Shown here: positions 1 through 5,068 of the stretch, one piece after another
Layout of the letters: the number at the start of each line of letters is the position of its first letter
Numbering within the stretch: position 1 is the stretch's first letter
DNA from: an uncultured Lachnospiraceae bacterium
GTDB taxonomy: Bacteria; Bacillota; Clostridia; Lachnospirales; Lachnospiraceae
Direction of reading: 5' to 3'
Length of the DNA: 6,183 nt
NCBI GenBank assembly: GCA_947594085.1
Contig: CANQEB010000151.1
Location: 1-6,183 of the forward strand
The notes under the pieces: generated by a model
What the model was told of the DNA's origin: nothing
Seen by the model: only the letters and a program-made list of their open reading frames with translations
The model's database searches: none
Position numbers and translations under genes: made by a program

Positions 1-555
1 TCTCATGGATTATCTCCTTTCATCCGTGGTGTGCAGAAGAGCGTGGTTTACGGGCCGTTCAGCATTGTCTGGGGCTTTGCGTGCTCACTTCTGACTGCGT
101 TTTTGTACCGTTATCGGGATCGCAATGACCGCTTTATTTTCCTGTATGGGACGATTGTGGGCGGCACATATGAATACATGTGCAGCGTGTTTACAGAGTA
201 CGTGTTCGGGACGGTGTTCTGGAATTACAGCAAGATTCCGTTCAATCTGGGCGGCAGGATCAATCTGCTGTATTGCTTCTTCTGGGGAATCGTCGCGGTG
301 TTCTGGGTGAAGGGAGCGTATCCCTTCCTGTCGCACTGGATCGAGAAAATTCCGAAGAAGATTGGTCCGGCGCTGACCTGGATCCTGATCATCCTGATGT
401 CCGGCGATATTCTGATCTCGGCGATGGCGCTCGGACGCTATTCGCAGAGACAGCACGGGATCGAGGCGCCGAATGTGGTCGCGGAGTTTATCGACGAGCA
501 TTTCCCGGACGAGCGGATGGTGAAGATCTATCCGAAGGCGAAAGTCGTGAGATGA
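1..555 (+). CDS. Putative ABC transporter permease / CmpB-like membrane protein (PF06541), 5' end outside window
   Basis: The reading frame is open from the first base, so the gene starts upstream; 184 residues are visible. A GTG at 31 could be read as a start, but it has no ribosome binding site and the family has more sequence before it. About four hydrophobic segments are seen (window codons about 17-36, 45-70, 88-110 and 121-144), followed by a short hydrophilic tail. The recognisable part is the family signature WNYSKIPFNLGGRINLL (codons 74-90) followed by FFWG, with an EY pair before it in the second hydrophobic segment. The family is named a putative type IV ABC-transporter membrane protein, but no substrate or partner ATPase is established and none is visible here. 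The acyltransferase gene follows 84 bases later on the same strand with no terminator between them, so they are probably cotranscribed. Family assignment is from recalled signature; function is unknown. Confidence 0.8.
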   Translation, partial: SHGLSPFIRGVQKSVVYGPFSIVWGFACSLLTAFLYRYRDRNDRFIFLYGTIVGGTYEYMCSVFTEYVFGTVFWNYSKIPFNLGGRINLLYCFFWGIVAVFWVKGAYPFLSHWIEKIPKKIGPALTWILIILMSGDILISAMALGRYSQRQHGIEAPNVVAEFIDEHFPDERMVKIYPKAKVVR

Positions 556-639
556 GTGGACAACAGGGGTCCATCTTAAAATGAAAATTGTGAAAAAAAC
601 GGTCGGCATGGATGTGTGAGGAAAGAAGGCAGGAATTGG

Positions 640-1944
640 ATGCAGGCGACAGACAGAACAGACGGAAAAGTGACAGACGTGTGGGAGACGGACAAGCCAT
701 CGGAGGCGGAACGGGAAACTATTGCAGAAGAAACGGACAAGCCGTTGAAAACAGAACATAAAATTAACGTAGAGAGAATGGACGGGCATCCGTCGACGGG
801 TCAGGAAATTGCTGCATCCGGACGAAAAGGCGTGCGTGAGCGCGACATGAACGCAGACCTGATCCGCTGCGTCGCTGTGTTCAGCGTACTCTCGGTTCAT
901 TTTCTGCTGAACAGTGGCTTTTACAGTGAGCCGACGAATCGGCCGGACATTTTCTGTCTCTGCGTGTACCGCTCATTTTTTATGACCTGCGTGCCGATGT
1001 TCATGATTCTGACCGGCTATCTGATGCTGAATAAGACACTGAGCCGCAAGTATTATAAAGGGTTGTGGAAGACGATCGAAATCTACTTGCTCGCAAGTGT
1101 CGCTTGCCTGCTGTTCAAGAAGTTTGCGCTGAATTATGAGGTGACCTGGAAGACGGCGATCCTGGATATCCTGGATTTTGACGCGGCAAACTACGCCTGG
1201 TATATCGAGATGTATATTGGGCTGTTTCTCATGATCCCGTTTCTGAATCTTGCCTGGCACGGGCTGAAGAATCAACGAGAAAAGCAGGTGCTTGTGCTCA
1301 CGATGGCGGCGCTGACCCTGCTCCCGAAGCTGTTAAATATCTTTAATTTTCGGATGCCGGGCTGGTGGGAGTCGCCGTCGCTCTCCACAACGTACGATCC
1401 GATCGTTCCGGGATTCTTTACTGGGATGTATCCGATCACTTACTATTTTATCGGGGCTTATCTGCGTGAGTATGGCCTGAAGCTGAAAAAGTGGCTGAAT
1501 ATTGTGCTGCTGTTCGTGGTGATCGTCGTGTTCGGCTGGTACAATTATTACCGAAGTGACGGTGGTAAGTTTGTCTGGGGCAACAACAGCACCTGGGGCG
1601 GAGAGAATCTTATCACCGCGGTGCTTTGGTTTACACTGCTTTTGCATCTGGATGTGAAGCGATGGCCAAAGATCGTGAAGGAAATTTTGACGTATATTTC
1701 CGGTATTTCGCTGGGACTTTATTTGATCTCGTGGATTTTTGACCGCATCGTGTACGACGGAATCCTGAAAGCATACGTGCCGGTGGTCGCCGAGCGATGG
1801 AAGTTCTGGCCGTTGGTGGTGCCGTCGGTCTTTCTGATGTCCGCGGCCGGTTCGTCGCTGCTGTCCATGATTCGATATGGATTGCATGCGGCTGTCGGGA
1901 AGATATGCGGAGCGAGGACATCTGTACGTAAGAGTGAAAAGTAG
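640..1944 (+). CDS. Acyltransferase 3 family integral membrane protein with charged N-terminal tail
   Basis: Predicted 434-residue membrane acyltransferase of the AT3 family (PF01757; OafA/OatA/WecH type), which moves acyl groups, often acetyl, onto surface sugars or cell-wall material. The family start motif is at residues 70-88: NADLIRCVAVFSVLSVHF, with the conserved Arg (76) and the likely catalytic His (87). A second family block, SFFMTCVPMFMILTGYLML, lies at about 112-130, followed by AWYIEMYIGLFLMIPFLN. About ten hydrophobic segments follow to the C-terminus. The ATG at 640 is chosen because AGGAA (631-635) lies just upstream. GTG at 616 (442 aa) lacks such a site. ATG at 847 would give 365 aa, a usual AT3 length, but has only a poor binding site. 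Residues 1-69 form a hydrophilic Asp/Glu/Lys/Thr-rich tail with a degenerate 15-residue repeat. The acceptor substrate cannot be told from the sequence. Confidence 0.88.
   Translation: MQATDRTDGKVTDVWETDKPSEAERETIAEETDKPLKTEHKINVERMDGHPSTGQEIAASGRKGVRERDMNADLIRCVAVFSVLSVHFLLNSGFYSEPTNRPDIFCLCVYRSFFMTCVPMFMILTGYLMLNKTLSRKYYKGLWKTIEIYLLASVACLLFKKFALNYEVTWKTAILDILDFDAANYAWYIEMYIGLFLMIPFLNLAWHGLKNQREKQVLVLTMAALTLLPKLLNIFNFRMPGWWESPSLSTTYDPIVPGFFTGMYPITYYFIGAYLREYGLKLKKWLNIVLLFVVIVVFGWYNYYRSDGGKFVWGNNSTWGGENLITAVLWFTLLLHLDVKRWPKIVKEILTYISGISLGLYLISWIFDRIVYDGILKAYVPVVAERWKFWPLVVPSVFLMSAAGSSLLSMIRYGLHAAVGKICGARTSVRKSEK
685..819 (+). repeat. Degenerate 45-base (15-codon) tandem repeat in the acyltransferase N-terminal tail
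   Basis: Three consecutive in-frame 45-base units (685-729, 730-774, 775-819) can be aligned. The first two start GAGACGGACAAGCC and GAAACGGACAAGCC and match at 30 of 45 positions by my count. The third matches the second at about 21 of 45. At protein level the units begin ETDKP, ETDKP and RMDGH. This looks like an old, decayed duplication in a hydrophilic tail. Confidence 0.5.
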
Positions 1945-2072
1945 CTTGACAAGATTTGTCTGGTTCGTTTGGACGGAAGGCTTTGGTTGAGCAGAAAAGT
2001 TTTCTGCTGATTTGAAAGTGCGTGAAACTATGGAATGATACGGGCCGGAATAAGATGGGAGAGCGGTTGGAC
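1945..2072. other. Intergenic region with two short palindromes upstream of the glycosylase
   Basis: The 128 bases between the acyltransferase and the glycosylase hold a perfect inverted repeat AGCAGAAAA-G-TTTTCTGCT (1990-2008). It would fold as a 7-bp stem with a 5-base loop but has no run of T after it, so it is a poor intrinsic terminator. A smaller palindrome GACAA-GAT-TTGTC lies at 1948-1960 and overlaps a TTGACA (1946-1951) that has no matching -10 box. A weak promoter candidate is TTGAAA (2012-2017), 16 bases, AATGAT (2034-2039). I cannot decide whether the glycosylase has its own promoter. Confidence 0.45.
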
Positions 2073-2579
2073 ATGGGAGAGTACCAGAAGGTACGGCACG
2101 AGTTTGAGCCGGTGTACGATGAAAACAGCAAAGTGTTGATCCTGGGAAGCTTTCCGTCGGTCAAATCGCGGGAGCAGCAGTTCTACTACGGACATCCACA
2201 GAACCGTTTCTGGAAGGTAATTGCCGGACTCACGGGATGGCAGGAGCCGCGAACGGTCGAGGAGAAGAAACAGATGCTTCTGGAAAACCGGATCGCGGTC
2301 TGGGATATGATCGCACAGTGCGAGATCGTCGGGTCGAGTGACAGCAGCATCCGCAATGTGGTTCCGACCGATCTGAAACGGATTCTGGAATGTGCAGATA
2401 TCCGGCAGATTTATGCGAACGGTGGCACGGCGAAGCGCCTCTTTGAGCGGTTCCAGAGGAGAAGCTGTGGCCGAGAGATCGTCGGGCTGCCCTCCACAAG
2501 CCCCGCGAACGCGGCGTACTCGCTGGAGCGTTTGCTGAAGGAGTGGAGAAGCGTGGCGGAGACTCTGAAGGAGCTGTAA
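2073..2579 (+). CDS. DNA-deoxyinosine (hypoxanthine) glycosylase, uracil-DNA glycosylase superfamily
   Basis: A 168-residue base-excision repair enzyme expected to remove hypoxanthine (deaminated adenine), and possibly uracil, from DNA. It matches the family 6 / HDG branch of the UDG superfamily. Motif 1 is at residues 22-32, LILGSFPSVKS, followed by FYYGHPQNRFW (37-47), which is typical of this branch. The second UDG-superfamily motif is LPSTSPANA (139-147), the loop that enters the DNA groove. Motif 1 has no catalytic Asp of the family 1 type, as expected for this branch. The start at 2073 is preferred because GGGAGAG (2057-2063) sits 9 bases upstream and the protein then has the usual family length. 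ATG at 2055 or GTG at 2022 would add 6 or 17 residues with no good binding site. It acts in the cytoplasm as a single-subunit enzyme. Substrate preference is inferred from family resemblance. Confidence 0.88.
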   Translation: MGEYQKVRHEFEPVYDENSKVLILGSFPSVKSREQQFYYGHPQNRFWKVIAGLTGWQEPRTVEEKKQMLLENRIAVWDMIAQCEIVGSSDSSIRNVVPTDLKRILECADIRQIYANGGTAKRLFERFQRRSCGREIVGLPSTSPANAAYSLERLLKEWRSVAETLKEL

Positions 2580-2700
2580 AGTTTATCGATTTAGGATTCC
2601 GACGCTTTTTTAATCGGAGTGTCTGTTCAGAATGAATCAATTTCAGAGAAATCCGGCTTGAACGGATTGATTTCCAATTCAGTTTTCCCTCGAAACCGAA
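2580..2700. terminator. Convergent intergenic region with small stem-loops, possible two-way terminator
   Basis: This gap separates the 3' ends of the glycosylase (+) and larC (-). Two stem-loops are visible: TCCGA (2598-2602) with TCGGA (2614-2618), whose loop contains a T run, and AATCCG (2650-2655) with CGGATT (2663-2668), with a 7-base loop. The second is overlapped by an alternative GAAATC/GATTTC pairing (2648-2653 with 2669-2674). Neither is followed by a strong T tract on either strand, so termination here is plausible from position but not proven by the sequence. Confidence 0.35.
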
Positions 2701-4164
2701 TCAGTTCCCGAATGTTTTTCTGGCAAATTCCTGTATTTTATGATACATTTCCGGGAAGCCTGTTTGGTTCTTGCGGGCGAGCTCGCTGACGCTGTCGTTT
2801 TCTGGGTAACAGAACGTCTCGCCGTTGTGCGTGCAGCATTTGACGTCGGCTCTGCCCCAAGGTGTCTCGACCGATACGACCTGCCGAGGAAGCTTTGTGC
2901 GCTGCATTTCCTGTACACGGATGCCAATGGTCGTCGTGTTTTTGAATATGATGGATTCCAGAATCGCCCGATCTTCTGTGCGGCAGAGTGCCCGCAGCAG
3001 ATAAGCGGGGCGGTTCTTCTTCATGTAAATCGGAACATAGAACACATCGAGTGCGCCGTGTGCAAACAGCTCCTGCATCGTAAAAGACAGAGCTTCGCCG
3101 GTGCAGTCGTCGATGTTCGATTCGAGGCTGAGAATCGTGTCGGAGGAATCGCCATTGGCATGCAGCATGCCGGCTGACGTGTTATCAAAATCATCCGACT
3201 GGTTCCGGGAAACTGGCGGCAGGTGGTCGAATTGGCGGCTATTGTTCTGATTGTCACAACTTCTCTGGTGAGAAAGCGATTTATCATCGGCTTTGCCGAT
3301 GCCATGGGCGGGCAAAGCTTCAAGGCTTTCTGTCTGATGTTGTAGTTCGAGCAACATCGCGCGGAGCACTCCCGTCGTGGCATAATCTCGTTTTCCGGCT
3401 CCAAGTCCGATCTTCTGAATGCGGAACTCGTCGGGGAGATCAGCGGAAGACTGCAGCGCGGCTGCGATCGCGGCGCCGGTCGGCGTCACAAGCTCTCCCT
3501 CGATATCAGTGAGCTTTAGCGTAAGATTGTTTTTCGCGGCAATCGCAGTCACAGCCGGAACCGGAACCGGAATCAGTCCATGCTGGCAGCGTATTTGTCC
3601 GGTACCGTCTGTGAGCGGGGACACGGCGACACGCGCCGGATCGAGCTGATCTAGGCAAATGGCAACCGCAACGATATCGACAATCGAGTCGACCGCGCCG
3701 ACCTCATGAAAATGCACCTCGTCAACGGATTTTCCGTGGACGGAAGCTTCGGCTTCCGCGAGAATGCGGAAGATGCGAAGCGCCAGTTCGCGCGCGCGGT
3801 CAGTCAGTTTTCCGGCGTTGATAATTTCCGTGATATCCTGCAGATTGCGGGCCTCGTGTGTGTGCGTATGTGGTTCCAGAGGCGCACCGAGGGCATGGGT
3901 ATGATGGGCATGCTCGTGTGTGTGTCCGTGTAAGTATTCCATATCGTGGTCGTGGTTGTCGTGCTCCAGCACCACGTTGAAATCGCAGGCGCGAAGTCCG
4001 GATTTATACACATCTTTTATTTCAATTGAATAGCCGGTAAGCGGCAGGCTGGCAAGCATGTCCAGAAGCACCTGTCGGTCGGCTCCGAGGTCAAGCAGGG
4101 CGGCGACTGTCATATCTCCGCTGATGCCCGAATTGCATTCCAGATACAAAACAGACTGATCCAT
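2701..4164 (-). CDS. larC: LarC, nickel-pincer cofactor (NPN) biosynthesis nickel-insertion protein, single-chain form
   Basis: LarC inserts nickel into the pincer cofactor used by lactate racemase (LarA) and related enzymes, after LarB and LarE have made the organic part. Numbered from the alternative ATG at 4176 (491 aa), motifs are LYLECNSGISGDM (10-22), a His-rich stretch 72-107 with 13 His, HFHEVGAVDSIVDI (155-168), ELVTPTGAAI (228-237) and GLGAGKRDY (257-265). The C-terminal LarC2 part runs from about 347, with LESNIDDCTGE and YMKKNRPAYLL. A poorly conserved linker of about 68 residues (279-346) joins the halves. In Lactobacillus plantarum they are joined by programmed frameshifting; here the frame is continuous. 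The start at 4164 (487 aa) puts GGGG six bases upstream and fits the family's short lead-in. No larA, larB or larE lies nearby, so the enzyme it serves is not known from this window. Confidence 0.93.
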   Translation of the reverse strand: MDQSVLYLECNSGISGDMTVAALLDLGADRQVLLDMLASLPLTGYSIEIKDVYKSGLRACDFNVVLEHDNHDHDMEYLHGHTHEHAHHTHALGAPLEPHTHTHEARNLQDITEIINAGKLTDRARELALRIFRILAEAEASVHGKSVDEVHFHEVGAVDSIVDIVAVAICLDQLDPARVAVSPLTDGTGQIRCQHGLIPVPVPAVTAIAAKNNLTLKLTDIEGELVTPTGAAIAAALQSSADLPDEFRIQKIGLGAGKRDYATTGVLRAMLLELQHQTESLEALPAHGIGKADDKSLSHQRSCDNQNNSRQFDHLPPVSRNQSDDFDNTSAGMLHANGDSSDTILSLESNIDDCTGEALSFTMQELFAHGALDVFYVPIYMKKNRPAYLLRALCRTEDRAILESIIFKNTTTIGIRVQEMQRTKLPRQVVSVETPWGRADVKCCTHNGETFCYPENDSVSELARKNQTGFPEMYHKIQEFARKTFGN

Positions 4165-4193
4165 AATAATCCCCATTCTCTTTTTGCTTTCAA

Positions 4194-4199
4194 AGTATA
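4194..4199 (-). promoter_or_regulatory. Candidate -10 box close to larC
   Basis: On the - strand this reads TATACT, 5 of 6 to the consensus. No good -35 box is found 16-18 bases upstream (best match about 3 of 6). It would give a leader of only about 10-23 bases before larC. It is an alternative to the more distant candidate at 4304-4333. Confidence 0.3.
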
Positions 4200-4240
4200 A
4201 ACATAAGATACGGCTCTATTCGATTTGGTGATACGGTATT

Positions 4241-4290
4241 ACAAGCGCTTTTGCAATTATTTTTACGGCGCGAATGCAGAAGCCGCTTGT
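4241..4290. other. Long imperfect hairpin in the larC/thioredoxin divergent region
   Basis: ACAAGCG (4241-4247) pairs perfectly with CGCTTGT (4284-4290). After one bulged C (4283), CTTTTGCA (4248-4255) pairs with TGCAGAAG (4275-4282) with a single T-G wobble, then one mismatch and two more pairs. The loop is about 13 bases (4259-4271). No T run follows on either strand, so it is not a standard terminator. The two wobble positions (4251/4279 and 4258/4272) pair only in + strand RNA; in - strand RNA they would be A/C mismatches. Role unknown. Confidence 0.65.
4264..4281 (+). repeat. Direct repeat, copy 1 (18 bases)
   Basis: TACGGCGCGAATGCAGAA. Copy 2, 200 bases downstream, is identical except that it lacks one C. 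This copy covers part of the loop and right arm of the 4241-4290 hairpin. Confidence 0.7.
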
Positions 4291-4303
4291 TCGATCCTGG
4301 TTA

Positions 4304-4333
4304 ATATTAGCATATATGATACGGCCTTCGCAA
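4304..4333 (-). promoter_or_regulatory. Candidate larC promoter with extended -10
   Basis: Read on the - strand: TTGCGA (4333-4328), an 18-base spacer, then TAATAT (4309-4304) preceded by TGC, which fits an extended -10. Both boxes match the consensus at 4 of 6. Transcription would begin near 4297, just before the hairpin at 4290-4241, giving larC a leader of about 120-130 bases. This is inference from weak boxes. Confidence 0.35.
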
Positions 4334-4393
4334 GCTTTGAAAAAAATTTCAGAAAAGTAAATTTTGAGGAAGTGAATTCAGGAGAGAAAACGT

Positions 4394-4422
4394 TATACAG
4401 AATTGACAAAATGCGCTATAAT
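4394..4422 (+). promoter_or_regulatory. Thioredoxin promoter
   Basis: A perfect TATAAT -10 (4417-4422) lies 17 bases after TATACA (4394-4399, 4 of 6 to the -35 consensus). The expected start is near 4429, giving a leader of about 98 bases. A TTGACA at 4403-4408 lies inside the spacer and is too close (8 bases) to serve as the -35 for this -10. Confidence 0.55.
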
Positions 4423-4426
4423 TACC

Positions 4427-4468
4427 TTGTATAGTTGATTATTCGGCAGGGAATGATAAACAATACGG
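4427..4468 (+). promoter_or_regulatory. Hairpin at the start of the thioredoxin leader
   Basis: Bases 4427-4444 pair with 4451-4468 over 18 positions: 13 Watson-Crick pairs, 3 G-U pairs and 2 mismatches, closing a six-base loop GGCAGG. The stem is AT-rich. It begins about five bases after the -10 box, so the predicted transcript would start at or within its foot. It could be a stabilising 5' stem-loop in the mRNA or, as DNA, an operator over the start site. No T run follows. Confidence 0.55.
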
Positions 4469-4480
4469 CGGAATGCAGAA
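4464..4480 (+). repeat. Direct repeat, copy 2 (17 bases)
   Basis: TACGGCGGAATGCAGAA. This matches copy 1 at 4264-4281 apart from one missing C. It lies in the thioredoxin leader and overlaps the right foot of the 4427-4468 hairpin. Confidence 0.7.
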
Positions 4481-4526
4481 ACATGAGAATTTTCACTTTA
4501 CACAAAAAGAGAAGGAGATGATAGAT

Positions 4527-4829
4527 ATGTTGATTATTAAGACACAGGAACAGTTTGAACAGGATGTTCTCCATGCTGATAAGCCGGTGATGGTAGATTT
4601 TTACGCAGAGTGGTGCGGCCCGTGCAAAGCGATGGCGCCTTTGATGGACGAGCTGGATGGCACGCAGGATCAATATTATGTGGGAAAAGTGAACGTGGAT
4701 GAGATGCCGGATCTCGCGCGGCAATACAAGGTCGCTTCGGTGCCGACGGTGCTTGCGTTCCGGGACGGGAACTGCGTCAATCGGAGTGTCGGGCTCTCGA
4801 GCCGCGAGGAGCTGGAAGGCCTGTTCTGA
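4527..4829 (+). CDS. trxA: Thioredoxin
   Basis: A 100-residue single-domain thioredoxin, a cytoplasmic disulfide reductase that feeds electrons to target enzymes such as ribonucleotide reductase and peroxiredoxins and is itself reduced by thioredoxin reductase. The active site WCGPC is at residues 29-33 in the usual context VDFYAEWCGPCKAMAPL, and the conserved cis-proline follows at 73 (VASVPTV). The late glycine of the fold is at 89. One extra cysteine (83) lies in the last strands. Length is normal to slightly short at the C-terminus. The start is fixed by GAAGGAG (4511-4517), with GGAG nine bases before ATG at 4527; an ATG at 4473 would add 18 unlike residues. No thioredoxin reductase gene is adjacent. 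The gene has its own promoter and a following hairpin, so it appears to be transcribed alone. Which thioredoxin paralogue it is cannot be told, so the symbol is tentative. Confidence 0.93.
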   Translation: MLIIKTQEQFEQDVLHADKPVMVDFYAEWCGPCKAMAPLMDELDGTQDQYYVGKVNVDEMPDLARQYKVASVPTVLAFRDGNCVNRSVGLSSREELEGLF

Positions 4830-4842
4830 GTAAATTATTTTG

Positions 4843-4876
4843 GGCGGCGGATGTGAGATCCTGCCGCCTGATTTAT
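4843..4876 (+). terminator. Probable intrinsic terminator after thioredoxin
   Basis: GGCGGC-GGAT (4843-4852) pairs with ATCC-T-GCCGCC (4858-4868) with one bulged T and a five-base loop, starting 13 bases after the stop codon. It is GC-rich, as expected of a terminator. The following T content (ATTTATT) is moderate rather than a clean run. Confidence 0.65.
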
Positions 4877-4888
4877 TGCAAATTTGTG

Positions 4889-4917
4889 TTGCCTTGTCGG
4901 AAAAGCTATCTTATAAT
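4889..4917 (+). promoter_or_regulatory. guaA promoter
   Basis: TTGCCT (4889-4894, 4 of 6) is followed after exactly 17 bases by a perfect TATAAT (4912-4917). It lies just downstream of the thioredoxin terminator. The expected start is near 4924, so guaA has a leader of about 145 bases. Confidence 0.7.
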
Positions 4918-4923
4918 GTTTTC

Positions 4924-5068
4924 ACGGATATAACTGGAACAAATATATGACACAGGCTGATCTAATTCAGGTACAGCCGGCGATATGGCAGACAAAATGG
5001 AAGGATGCTTGACGGATGGAAGCAAAGAATGGTCAATGCTGACACGACGGGAAGGAACGGAGAGGAAA
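4924..5068 (+). other. Long guaA leader with weak stem-loops, no recognised riboswitch
   Basis: Two modest hairpins are visible: GGCTG (4955-4959) with CAGCC (4974-4978), and GCTTGAC (5007-5013) with GTCAATGC (5032-5039) with one bulge. The conserved TTTCTACC core of purine riboswitches is absent, and no terminator-like hairpin with a T run precedes guaA. A tiny frame, ATG at 5016 to TGA at 5042 (8 codons, MEAKNGQC), is present but has only a weak binding site. Confidence 0.4.

Larger units (their letters stand above)
4177..4526. other. 350-base divergent control region between larC and thioredoxin
   Basis: I see no convincing gene here. A 69-codon frame on the + strand (4225-4434, GTG start) has no ribosome binding site and ends inside the thioredoxin leader. 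The region is AT-rich compared with its flanking genes. It contains the thioredoxin promoter, candidate larC promoters, two long hairpins (4241-4290 and 4427-4468), a 17/18-base direct repeat and several copies of TACGG on the + strand. These are listed separately. Confidence 0.7.

Noticed and set aside
581..619. 12-codon frame (MKIVKKTVGMDV) between the membrane protein and the acyltransferase
   Set aside because: No ribosome binding site at a usable distance and nothing to distinguish it from chance.
85..900. 271-codon open frame on the - strand
   Set aside because: It is antisense to two well-supported + strand genes, has no family resemblance, and its openness follows from their codon use.
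3857..3935. GTGTGTG-type low-complexity repeat
   Set aside because: It is the complement of the His codons in the LarC metal-binding stretch and needs no separate explanation.
4403..4422. TTGACA followed by TATAAT as a consensus promoter
   Set aside because: The two boxes are only 8 bases apart; a sigma-70 type promoter needs about 17. TATACA at 4394 has the right spacing instead.
4225..4434. 69-codon frame on the + strand between larC and thioredoxin
   Set aside because: GTG start without a ribosome binding site, no recognisable protein features, spans the long hairpin, and ends in the thioredoxin leader.
4911..4995. Purine riboswitch upstream of guaA
   Set aside because: TATAAT and GGATAT at 4912-4931 recall the start of the xpt-type aptamer, and GATATGG appears at 4982, but spacing is wrong and the invariant TTTCTACC core is absent. 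The TATAAT is better explained as the -10 box.
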